Below are positions 34,644 through 42,242 of a DNA stretch of 64,000 bases, piece by piece (the stretch's first letter is position 1; each line of letters opens with the position of its first letter). The position numbers and the translations under genes were made by a program. This stretch comes from Pseudomonas sp. MF4836. GTDB lineage: Bacteria; Pseudomonadota; Gammaproteobacteria; Pseudomonadales; Pseudomonadaceae. Location: positions 248,001 through 312,000 of the forward strand of contig NZ_MVOL01000007.1 of NCBI RefSeq assembly GCF_002018875.1, given 5' to 3'. Below the pieces are notes generated by a model that was given only the letters and a program-made list of their open reading frames with translations, made no database searches and was not told the origin of the DNA.

Positions 34644-34751
34644 CTGGCCAGCGCAGCCTTCGGCTGCGGCTACAGGGTGGGCTGATCAGGCGTTGCAGGC
34701 GCTGCCGAGGAGCGAGGCTGCGCTGGCCCGAATGATCGCCGTTGATGCACC
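34644..34751. repeat. dispersed intergenic repeat, copy C, between iolC and iolE
   Basis: A rearranged copy: TGGCCAGCGCAGCC..GGCTGCGGCTACAGGG on the left (inverted orientation) and GGCGCTGCCGAGGAGCGAGG..GCTGGCCCGAATGATCGCCGT on the right. It fills most of the 223-base space between iolC and iolE, where a continuous operon would be expected. Confidence 0.55.
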
Positions 34752-34775
34752 TGAAGCAATGGCGGTGTTCATCAG

Positions 34776-36713
34776 TCAGTCACGGGCCTGGCGCCAGGCG
34801 TCGATCAGTTCGACGAAGGTGGCCTGGACTTGCCGGATCAAGGTTTCATCGTCGATTTCCTGCGCCAGCCAGGCCCGGCTCGGCTCCTGGAAGATCGTGC
34901 GGCCCACGGCAAAACCACGGCAGGTGCGGCTTTGACTGGCCTGGCGAAAGCCTTCGGCAAGGGTGGCCGCCGGGGCATTGAGGCCCAGCAGCACCACGCC
35001 ACGGCAGTACGGGTCGCGTTCCTCGATCAGTTCGTCGAGCTGTTGCCACTGTTCTCGGCTCTGGGCTTCGATCTTCCACCAGGCGGGGAAGATGCCCAGG
35101 TTGTACAGGCGCTTGAGCGCGCGGTAGAGCACGTCCGGGTGGGCCGAAGGGTGGTCCTTGGGCGGGATCACTTCCAGCAGCAGTTCATGCCCGCTGACTT
35201 GCGCCGCCTGGTACAGGCCCTTGAGCTGGGCCTCCTGCTCCAGGCGCAGCAGCGGCTCGTCATCCGGGTGGTATTGCACCAGGCATTTGATGATCTGCTC
35301 CTGGGGCCAGGCAATGAGGTTGCTGCCAATCGAACGCCCGTGTTCAAAGGCCAGTGGCCGCGACCCCTGGACCTCCACCGGGCGCGCCACCCACCAGCCG
35401 CGACCGGTGGCGGCGTTCAGTGAATCCTGGCCGAAGCGCTGGTCGGCCAGTAGCCCGACATCGGCCTCGACGCCCTGCTCGCGCAGGTCGCTTTCAACCC
35501 GTTGCACGGCCTGGATAAACAACAGTTTCAACTGACTGATGGCGGCCGAGTCGCGGCCGTCTTTTTGCGCCAGCTCCAGCAACTGCCAGCGGTGATCGAA
35601 GGCGAAGATAAACAGCTGCTTCCAGTGTTTGCGCGGCACGCTGACCTGATGCAGGCGTTGCAGCACCGGGTCGCGGTCCGGCCGGGTAATTGGCACCGGG
35701 CTGTTGAACAGGTATTCCAGCTCGGCCGGGGTTGGCATCGCCGGGGCGCAGGCATGGCGCGACACCACCAGGCCGCCGCAGGCGTTGGCCAACTGCGAAC
35801 AGCGCTCGTCGCTGGCATCCGCCAGCCAACCGCTGAGGAAGCCGGACATAAAGGCATCGCCGGCGCCGAGAACGTTCAGCACTTCCACCCGCACCCCGGG
35901 GTAGATCGCGCCGTCTTCCAGGCGCGCCGGGATCGCCCCGTGAATCACCGTGCAGCCTTGGGGGCCGAGCTTGAGCACCAGGGTCGCGGCGGTCAGGGAA
36001 CGCACGGTGCGCAGCGCCGTCAGCAGGTCTTCGCTGCCGCCGGCAATCAGGAACTCTTCTTCAGTGCCGACGATCAGGTCGAAGCGCGGCAGGATCTGCT
36101 GCACGTGCTGGCTGACCTGGTGGTCGGCGACAAACCGGGTTTCACCGTCGGCCTTGCCGGCCAGGCCCCAGAGCACCGGGCGATAGTCGATATCCAGTAC
36201 CCGCTGGACCTGGTGTTTGTGCGCGTATTCCAGGGCCCGGACGCTGGCCTGGTACACGCCGTCGGTGGAGAAGTGGGTGCCGGTGATCAACAGCGCCTTG
36301 CTCGACGCGATAAAGGCTTCATCGATGTCTTCGGCGCGCAACGCCATGTCGGCGCAGTTCTCGCGGTAGAACACCAGGGGGAAGGTCTCGCGGTCCTTGA
36401 GGCCCAGCAGGACCATGGCGGTCAGGCGTTGCGGATCGACCTTGATTGCGCTGACATCACAGCCCTCGCGGGCCAGGGACTCCACCAGGAAACGCCCCAT
36501 GTGGTCGTCCCCCACCCGGCTCAACATCGCCGACTTGAGGCCCAGGCGCGCGGTGCCGAAGGCGATGTTCGCCGACGAGCCGCCCAGGTACTTGGCGAAA
36601 CTGCTGACATCCTCCAGCCGTGCACCCACCTGCTGTGCATAGAGGTCGACGCCCAGGCGTCCGAGGCAGATCAGATCCAATTGACGCCCACTGGCAAAAC
36701 GAGTCTGGCCCAT
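34776..36713 (-). CDS. iolC: bifunctional 5-dehydro-2-deoxygluconokinase / DUF2090 aldolase-type fusion
   Basis: A 645-residue fusion. Residues 1-about 320 are a PfkB-family sugar kinase (IolC) with a GGSSANIAFGTARLG motif and the catalytic NVLGAGDAFMSG loop. Residues about 340-645 are a DUF2090 domain, an aldolase-like TIM barrel taken to perform the IolJ step (cleavage to malonate semialdehyde and dihydroxyacetone phosphate); a separate iolJ gene is absent, consistent with this. Both activities on one chain would channel the phosphorylated intermediate. It is first in the catabolic cluster, next to the divergent regulator. Confidence 0.92.
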   Translation of the reverse strand: MGQTRFASGRQLDLICLGRLGVDLYAQQVGARLEDVSSFAKYLGGSSANIAFGTARLGLKSAMLSRVGDDHMGRFLVESLAREGCDVSAIKVDPQRLTAMVLLGLKDRETFPLVFYRENCADMALRAEDIDEAFIASSKALLITGTHFSTDGVYQASVRALEYAHKHQVQRVLDIDYRPVLWGLAGKADGETRFVADHQVSQHVQQILPRFDLIVGTEEEFLIAGGSEDLLTALRTVRSLTAATLVLKLGPQGCTVIHGAIPARLEDGAIYPGVRVEVLNVLGAGDAFMSGFLSGWLADASDERCSQLANACGGLVVSRHACAPAMPTPAELEYLFNSPVPITRPDRDPVLQRLHQVSVPRKHWKQLFIFAFDHRWQLLELAQKDGRDSAAISQLKLLFIQAVQRVESDLREQGVEADVGLLADQRFGQDSLNAATGRGWWVARPVEVQGSRPLAFEHGRSIGSNLIAWPQEQIIKCLVQYHPDDEPLLRLEQEAQLKGLYQAAQVSGHELLLEVIPPKDHPSAHPDVLYRALKRLYNLGIFPAWWKIEAQSREQWQQLDELIEERDPYCRGVVLLGLNAPAATLAEGFRQASQSRTCRGFAVGRTIFQEPSRAWLAQEIDDETLIRQVQATFVELIDAWRQARD

Positions 36714-36725
36714 GCTGGCTCCTGT

Positions 36726-36733
36726 TATTTTTA
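36726..36733 (-). promoter_or_regulatory. AANAANAA motif before iolC
   Basis: AAAAATAA on the minus strand precedes the CAGGAG Shine-Dalgarno of iolC by 2 bases. It is a candidate Crc/Hfq site for the first gene of the cluster; the low complexity makes it less specific than the AACAACAA sites. Confidence 0.4.
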
Positions 36734-36836
36734 TCAGCCTGTGTTCGCCCTCTTGCCGGCACCGAACACTCTTGGTGGATGCAGACTAAAACGTCTGTCG
36801 GCGCCAATCAATATTTTTTCTATAAATTTTTTACAT

Positions 36837-36850
36837 GGAATATTTTTTCC
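36837..36850. promoter_or_regulatory. IolR operator between iolC and iolR
   Basis: GGAA-TATTTT-TTCC is an exact match to the GGAA-N6-TTCC palindrome described for RpiR-type IolR. It lies in the AT-rich divergent intergenic region (36714-37023), about 125 bases from the iolC start and 174 bases from iolR, where it could control both promoters. A half-like AATATTTTTTCTAT lies nearby at 36810-36823. Confidence 0.65.
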
Positions 36851-37023
36851 AATAAACTTTTCAAGCACCGCTCCAGAGGCCGTGCATCGATTCAGCAATC
36901 GGCCCGACGCCATCAGCCTCAAGATTTTCTGCGTGCCTAACCTGTAGACTGCGCACAGCCCACCTATTGTCAGGGGACGGATGCCCATGCCGGCCCTATA
37001 AGAACAAGCCAGAAGGATTTTCT

Positions 37024-37944
37024 ATGTCCCGCACCGATCAGCCGGCGACTTCCGAGAGCGCGCCAGAGAGCGACCTCACCAGCCCACCGATCAATGCCGA
37101 GCGCCTGCTGCAGCTGATCACCAATGAATACGAAAGCCTGCCGCGCCAGCTCAAACGCATCGCCAGCTACATGAGCCAGCAGAGCGACAGGATCATGGTC
37201 GACCGCATCAGCGACATTGCCCGCGAGTGCGAAGTGCACCCGTCGGCCATCGTGCGTTTCTCCCAGCGCTTCGGCTTCAGTGGCTTCAGTGAAATGCAGG
37301 CACTGTTTCGCGAGGCCTACACCCACAAGACCACCCCGGTGCAGAACTACCAGCAGCGCATCCGCAGCATGATCGCCAACAAGTCGCAGAAGGCCAGTGG
37401 CGGCGACCTGGCGCGCGAATGCGTGAATGCCACCCTGTCCGGGATCGAGCGCCTGGGGCTGGAGCTCGACGATGCGGCATTCGACAAGGCCGTGGACCTG
37501 GTGGTGAATGCCGACAACATCTACGTAGTCGGGGTGCGGCGCTCGTTCGCCGTGGCCGACTACCTGGTGTACAACCTGCAACACACCAACAAACGCATCC
37601 ACCTGGTGTCGGGCCTGGGCGGCAGCTACCGCGAACAAATGCGCAGCATCCGCCCCAACGACCTGGTGATCGCCATCAGCTTCACCCCGTACGGCAAAGA
37701 GACCCAGCATTGCCTGCGCATTGCCCAGCACCACCAGGCCAAGACCCTGATCATCACCGACAGCAACCTCTCGCCCCTGGCCAAGCGCGCTAACGCGGTG
37801 TTGCTGGTGAATGAGGGCAGCTCGTTCGCCTTCCGCTCCCTGAGCGCCACCCTGTGCCTGTGCCAGGCGCTGTTTATCGCCGTGGCCTATCGCCTGGAAT
37901 TGAAGGTGGATGAAATTCACGAACAGGTCGGCTTCGACGACTAG
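37024..37944 (+). CDS. iolR: RpiR-family transcriptional regulator of inositol catabolism
   Basis: A 306-residue regulator: N-terminal HTH (about 20-100, with DISDIARECEVHPSAIVRFSQRFG as recognition region) and a C-terminal SIS sugar-phosphate-binding domain (about 135-275; VGVRRSFAVADYL, VIAISFTPYGKET). It is divergent from iolC and probably represses the iol genes until an inositol-phosphate-type intermediate binds the SIS domain. ATG 37024 is chosen because of the AAGGA 7 bases upstream; the longer frame begins at TTG 36967. The SMI1-type pseudogene follows 21 bases downstream. Confidence 0.88.
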   Translation: MSRTDQPATSESAPESDLTSPPINAERLLQLITNEYESLPRQLKRIASYMSQQSDRIMVDRISDIARECEVHPSAIVRFSQRFGFSGFSEMQALFREAYTHKTTPVQNYQQRIRSMIANKSQKASGGDLARECVNATLSGIERLGLELDDAAFDKAVDLVVNADNIYVVGVRRSFAVADYLVYNLQHTNKRIHLVSGLGGSYREQMRSIRPNDLVIAISFTPYGKETQHCLRIAQHHQAKTLIITDSNLSPLAKRANAVLLVNEGSSFAFRSLSATLCLCQALFIAVAYRLELKVDEIHEQVGFDD

Positions 37945-37965
37945 TACCGCTTTTTAGGGACCAAC

Positions 37966-38403
37966 ATGGACCTGCAACACAGCAAGGACGCCCTCACTCC
38001 GCAGGATATTGCCTAGGTCGAAGCACAGATCGGCTGCGAACTGCCGGCGCAACTGCGGGCGTTTTACCTGCAACACAACGGCGGGCACTGCCAGACCAAC
38101 CTGTTTATGGATGAGGACGCGGGCTACAAGATCAACGAGTTCCTGCCCCTCAAATACGGGCGCAACACCCTGGAATCCACCTACCTGGGGGCCTTCCTCG
38201 ACAACCCGCTGATGCCGCAGAACCTGGTGCCCTTCGCCGGCGATGCAGGCGGCGACTACTTCTGCTTCGCCACCGATGACGCACAGGCGGGCGCGATCAT
38301 TTTTTTCGAGTCCGAGTACTACGATGAGCCTGAACGCGCCCGGGTGTTCCTGGCGCCGTCGTTTTCAGCCTTTGTCGCACAATTGATCGTCGACCCCGAC
38401 TGA
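37966..38403 (+). pseudogene. SMI1/KNR4-type protein gene with early amber stop
   Basis: The ATG at 37966 opens a frame reading MDLQHSKDALTPQDIA, then a TAG at 38014-38016 (codon 17), then continues without another stop as VEAQIGCELPAQLRAFYLQ..NGG through to TGA at 38401-38403. The pieces together form a complete SMI1/KNR4-like domain (E..LG..LP..LR.FYL..NGG), a family common as immunity proteins to polymorphic toxins. No ATG, GTG or TTG lies between the TAG and the Met at 38107, which is inside the domain, so reinitiation would give a truncated protein. Either a recent inactivation or a base-call error. Confidence 0.75.
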
Positions 38404-38416
38404 AACCGGCCCCGAC

Positions 38417-38758
38417 TTACTGGGCACTGGCGATCATCGCGGCCCATTGCAGGTCGCTCAAGGCCCGCCCCTGAGCCGCCCCGCGCCCGCGAACCTGGCT
38501 CAGGGCCTGCTCGAAAAACACGCCGCGAATCGTCCCCTCCGAGGCAATGAACAGGCACGCCTCCTCCTGGGCCTGGCTCCATTTGATCTGTTTTTCGTCG
38601 CTGCTCAGGTCGCTGGTGTAGATGATGCTCAGCGCGGGCAAGGCCATGGTGATGGAAAACGCCTGTTCAAAGCCGTTGGGCTTACTCGCGGTTTCGGCCC
38701 AGGTCCCCAGGCTGACACCCAGTTACAACGCGGCCAGGGCCAAGGCGTTCAACTGCAT
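38417..38758 (-). pseudogene. DUF2388-like secreted protein gene with early ochre stop
   Basis: A GGGAGG Shine-Dalgarno and ATG at 38758 begin a signal-peptide-like frame (MQLNALALAAL) that hits TAA at 38725-38723 (codon 12), then continues in frame as LGVSLGTWAETASKPNGFEQ through to the stop at 38417. The C-terminal IASEGTIRGVFFEQALSQVR..LSDLQWAAMI resembles the DUF2388 family of small Pseudomonas exported proteins. The stop falls inside the signal peptide, so export and probably function are lost unless read through. It converges on the other interrupted gene. Confidence 0.7.
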
Positions 38759-38845
38759 AGTGCCTCCCAGTCAGTGGCTGCGTGATTGCGCCGCTTCGGC
38801 CAGCAGCATAGCCGTTCGCGCAATGTCGGCCGGGCCTGTCGACGT

Positions 38846-39115
38846 CTACTCGTAGATTTTCCCGCAGTACAAAAACACCGCGAAACGCTGCCAGGGCGAC
38901 GCCTCGGCCAGGCCCTGGGAGGCGCCGACCCCGGTGGCCCGAGCCCAGGCGTTGGCGCCTTCGAGAAAGTCCGTAATGCTCAGATTCTCCCAGGCCGGTG
39001 GCTGGCCCTGGGCCGCTGCCGCCGCATCCTGGAGCCGGTCTTGCACCAGCGCATCGACGAAGGCCATGAAGCTCTGTTCGTCGCACACCGCCTGCAAATA
39101 CTCTTCAATCCCCAT
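38846..39115 (-). CDS. DUF7660-type small protein (89 aa)
   Basis: An 89-residue protein: GIEEYLQAVCDEQSFMAFVD, then WENLSITDFLEGANAWA and PWQRFAVFLYCGKIYE at the C-terminus. The FxxFxxxL..D..WEN..L..FLE..W...W..fA..L...k.YE pattern fits the uncharacterised DUF7660 family as remembered. It begins 15 bases after the stop of the DHH gene and so is probably co-transcribed with it. ATG 39115 is preferred; GTG codons just upstream are possible alternatives. Confidence 0.65.
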   Translation of the reverse strand: MGIEEYLQAVCDEQSFMAFVDALVQDRLQDAAAAAQGQPPAWENLSITDFLEGANAWARATGVGASQGLAEASPWQRFAVFLYCGKIYE

Positions 39116-39129
39116 CACCACCCGCCTTG

Positions 39130-40047
39130 TCAGTTGTTCGGCTGCAACTCCAGCCCCTTGCGCAGCAACTCTTTGCGCAGCACCGGTCGATCCAGCACAC
39201 GCACACCGTCCTGCGCCGGGCAATCTACCAGCAGCGCGAGTTTCTGCGAACTGCCGGCGCTGCCGGTCAGCAGGTAGCTCTTGTGCTCGCGAAGGCTGAT
39301 CAGGTTGAGCAACCAGTCCTGGCCCTGGCGCCCCAGCACCTGCTCGATCTGCCGCCGCTGGAGCAGCAGTTGGCCAGCGTCCCACACCGTGAGCTGGGCG
39401 AAGGTGCGCGGCAGGTTGCTGATGGGGGCCATGATTTTCAGGTCCTTGAGCAACGCCTGCTCCAGTTGCCCCTCGATTGCCCGCTGGCATTCGCCGAAAT
39501 AGCCTCGCGCCCACTGTGAGTCGAGGCCGGCCAGCGCGGCCAGGGCGGCGTAGGCTTCGCGGTCGGCTTCGGTGCAGCTGTGGCCGGTAAAATTCAGGGT
39601 GTTGTCGAGGATCCCGGCAGCCAGCAAGGTGGCGCTCGCCGGGCTGATCGAGGCCAGCAGACCCGAGGCGTGCCAACGCTGGAACACCTGGGTGCAGGCG
39701 GCGCCGATCTGGCGGATATCGGCGCGCTGCGCCAGGCGCCGGTCCCAGAACTCCTCGAAGCCCGGGTGATGGTCGATGACCTCCACCACCCGCTCCAGGG
39801 CAACGATCGGGTCCAGGTGCAGGTGATTGGAAATATCCACCAGCACAAACTCGTCTTCGGGCCCGGGCACGTACGGGTCGAGCCCGGGACCCAGGGTCCG
39901 CAGGCTGGCGGCCACACTTTCGTTGAGTGGCGCACTGCTCACCGCCCGGGCCGGCTGGCCCTGGAGGTTGAGCAATTCGGCGTAGGCAATGCAGCAGGCG
40001 TAGGCATCGATATCCAGATAGGCCGAGCCGGAAGTGACAATGATCAT
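39130..40047 (-). CDS. DHH-family phosphoesterase
   Basis: A 305-residue cytoplasmic phosphoesterase with the DHH-family metal motifs: DIDAYACCIAYAE near residue 12, LVDISNHLHLD, and VIDHHPGFE (the DHH signature) at about 90, plus a DHHA2-like C-terminal region. This layout fits family II pyrophosphatase/exopolyphosphatase-type enzymes, but the substrate is not evident. AAGGA before ATG 40047 identifies the start; the frame runs open to 40206. Confidence 0.8.
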   Translation of the reverse strand: MIIVTSGSAYLDIDAYACCIAYAELLNLQGQPARAVSSAPLNESVAASLRTLGPGLDPYVPGPEDEFVLVDISNHLHLDPIVALERVVEVIDHHPGFEEFWDRRLAQRADIRQIGAACTQVFQRWHASGLLASISPASATLLAAGILDNTLNFTGHSCTEADREAYAALAALAGLDSQWARGYFGECQRAIEGQLEQALLKDLKIMAPISNLPRTFAQLTVWDAGQLLLQRRQIEQVLGRQGQDWLLNLISLREHKSYLLTGSAGSSQKLALLVDCPAQDGVRVLDRPVLRKELLRKGLELQPNN

Positions 40048-40302
40048 GACGTCCTTGTGGCGCAAACAGCCCGCGGGCCGGGCCGCCCACCCTGCCAGCC
40101 GCCCATGACAGTTTGATGACCTGTACCGCCTGGTATGCCTGACGGGTTTTGTGGTGTGGCACAGGGGCAGCGCAAAGTCGCCGGGGATTGTCGGCAAGTG
40201 CCGCAAAATTTTCTCGGCCTGCCATGGTCAATCCCGGGCGCGAGCCGCTAAATTACCCGGCGGTCTCCCTCCCAGCGTTGTTTCGCACAAGGAAAATGCT
40301 CG

Positions 40303-40914
40303 ATGAAACTGATCGGAATGCTCGACTCGCCCTACGTTCGCCGTGTCGCCATCAGCCTCAAGTGCCTGGATCTGCCCTTCGAACATGCCGCCGTGTCGGT
40401 ATTCAGTACCTTCGAGCAGTTCCAGAAGATCAACCCGGTGGTCAAGGCGCCGACTCTGGTCTGCGACAACGGTGAAGTGCTGATGGATTCGACCCTGATC
40501 CTCGATTACCTCGAAGCCCTGGCCGGCCCGGAGCACAGCCTGATGCCGGCAGCCCTGGAGCCGCGTATCTCAGCGTTGCGGGTGATTGGCCTGGCGCTGG
40601 CGGCCTGCGAAAAATCGGTGCAGATCGTCTATGAAAAACAACTGCGCCCCGCCGACAAGCAGCACGCGCCCTGGCTGGAACGGGTGGGCGGCCAGTTGCA
40701 GGCCGCCTACCGCGAACTGGAGCAGGAGCTGCACAAACACCCCCTGCCCCAGGATGGCCAGCTCGATCAGGCGGGCATCACCCTGGCCGTGGCCTGGGGT
40801 TTCACCCAGATGATGGTCGCCGATCAGCTCGACGCCTCCCAGTTTCCCAAGGTCCAGGCCTTCAGTGCCTACGCCGAGCAATTGCCGGCGTTCCTCAGCA
40901 CCCCGGCCATCTGA
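40303..40914 (+). CDS. glutathione S-transferase family protein
   Basis: A 203-residue GST. The N-terminal thioredoxin-like domain has MLDSPYVRRVAISL (possible catalytic Ser9) and the cis-proline turn VKAPTL, then MDSTLILDYLEAL; the all-alpha C-terminal domain contains DQAGITLAVAWGF, the typical N-capping motif region. It would conjugate glutathione to electrophiles or reduce substrates. It is transcribed alone, preceded by an ACAAGGAAAA Shine-Dalgarno, and convergent with hcnC. Confidence 0.88.
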   Translation: MKLIGMLDSPYVRRVAISLKCLDLPFEHAAVSVFSTFEQFQKINPVVKAPTLVCDNGEVLMDSTLILDYLEALAGPEHSLMPAALEPRISALRVIGLALAACEKSVQIVYEKQLRPADKQHAPWLERVGGQLQAAYRELEQELHKHPLPQDGQLDQAGITLAVAWGFTQMMVADQLDASQFPKVQAFSAYAEQLPAFLSTPAI

Positions 40915-40923
40915 GGCCTGCGT

Positions 40924-40951
40924 CGCCAGCAGCGGAAAAACCGCGCTGGCG
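40924..40951. terminator. hairpin between gst and hcnC
   Basis: CGCCAGC-A-GCGG-AAAAA-CCGC-GCTGGCG forms an 11-base-pair stem with one bulge between the convergent gst and hcnC genes. It is a likely bidirectional terminator although no U-tract follows. Confidence 0.5.
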
Positions 40952-40973
40952 AACCTCCCCTGCTCCTGAGGCC

Positions 40974-42242
40974 TCAGGCCAGGACGGCCTCGGGCTGCGG
41001 CTCAGGTTGCAGATCAGGTTGCAGCTCGAAGCGGTCGGCCAGGAACGGCGTGATATCCAGCGGCAGCGGCTCGTCGTTCACCAGTTTGTCCAGCAGCACC
41101 CCGGTGATGGCCGAGGTCAGAATGCCGGTGCGAAAGTGCCCGCAGGCATTGAGGTAACCCTGGACCCCAGCCATCGGCCCGAGGATCGGCAGCTCATCCG
41201 GCGAACCCGGGCGCAAGCCGGCCCAGCAGCGTTTCAGGTTGACCTGGGCCAACTCCGGAATGCAGCGCACCGCCCCCTGCACCAGGCCGTTGATTTCCGG
41301 GTAGGTGGTAGTGACGTCGAAGCCTTTGTCTTCAGTGGTGCTGCCGATCAGGATCTCGCCGTTATCCTTTTGCGCCATGTAGCAATCGCTGGTGGTCACG
41401 CAGCCATTGAGCAACTTGGGCATGCGCTCGGTGAGCAGGATCTGGCCTTTCACCGGCTTGACCGGAATGCTCAGGCCCGTGGCCATCCGGCTCAGCTCGG
41501 CGGCCCAGGCACCGGTGGCGTTGATCAGGGTGTCGCAGTTGAATACCCCGGCCTCGTCGGTGCGCACGCCCCGGACCCGGGTGCCCTGGTGCAGCACGCC
41601 GGTGACGTTGGTGTTGAAGTACAGGTCGACGCCGTTCTGCCGCGCGCCCTCGGTGTAGGCATCGGCCAGGCGGAAAGGGTTGACCTGGTGATCGCAGAGA
41701 AACTCCAGGGCGCCCTGGGCCTCCAGGCTGACATTGGGCTCGGCCGCCCGCAGCGCCGCCTGGTCCAGCCAGCGCACCTGGTCGGCCAGGTGCGGGATGC
41801 AGCCGACGATGTGCTCGGCGTAGAGCCGGTCTTCATCGTCGTAGATCACAAACTTGAGGCCGGTCTCCTCGAACTTGAAATCCATCCCGTGCAAGCCCTT
41901 GAGCTCGCGGTGCAACTGCGGGTACAGGGCGTTGGATTGCAGGGCAAAGTCGAAGAACGACTGCGGCAGGATATGCGGTGTACTGGAGTCGACCACCACC
42001 GCCGAGCCCGCGGCTTCGCGCTTGCGGTTGGCCGACATCATGCGAAAGAAGATCACCCCGCAGCCCAGCCCCACCGACTCGCCGATGGCCCACAGGCCGC
42101 CGGCCGAGGCGCGGGTCGCGTTACCCGGGCGCTTGGCGTCGATCAGCGCGACCTTGAGGTGCTTGCGCTTGGACAGTTGGTAGGCGCAGGAGGCGCCGAT
42201 CACACCACCGCCGGCAATAATCACGTCGTAGAACTTACTCAT
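40974..42242 (-). CDS. hcnC: hydrogen cyanide synthase subunit HcnC
   Basis: A 422-residue FAD enzyme of the D-amino-acid-oxidase fold, membrane-associated in the cyanide synthase complex that oxidises glycine to HCN and CO2. The dinucleotide motif VIIAGGGVIGASCAYQL is at 7-23; ATRASAGGLWAIGESVGLG and GHFRTGILTSAITG near the C-terminus are typical of HcnC. The start (42242) overlaps the hcnB stop by 8 bases. Related amino-acid dehydrogenases share the fold, but the ABC gene set, sizes and promoter sites favour cyanide synthase. Confidence 0.86.
   Translation of the reverse strand: MSKFYDVIIAGGGVIGASCAYQLSKRKHLKVALIDAKRPGNATRASAGGLWAIGESVGLGCGVIFFRMMSANRKREAAGSAVVVDSSTPHILPQSFFDFALQSNALYPQLHRELKGLHGMDFKFEETGLKFVIYDDEDRLYAEHIVGCIPHLADQVRWLDQAALRAAEPNVSLEAQGALEFLCDHQVNPFRLADAYTEGARQNGVDLYFNTNVTGVLHQGTRVRGVRTDEAGVFNCDTLINATGAWAAELSRMATGLSIPVKPVKGQILLTERMPKLLNGCVTTSDCYMAQKDNGEILIGSTTEDKGFDVTTTYPEINGLVQGAVRCIPELAQVNLKRCWAGLRPGSPDELPILGPMAGVQGYLNACGHFRTGILTSAITGVLLDKLVNDEPLPLDITPFLADRFELQPDLQPEPQPEAVLA

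Noticed and set aside
38846..40231. A 461-residue minus-strand frame across the DHH gene
   Set aside because: Most of it is an out-of-frame shadow of the DHH gene; only its last 89 residues (DUF7660) are real, with their own start at 39115.
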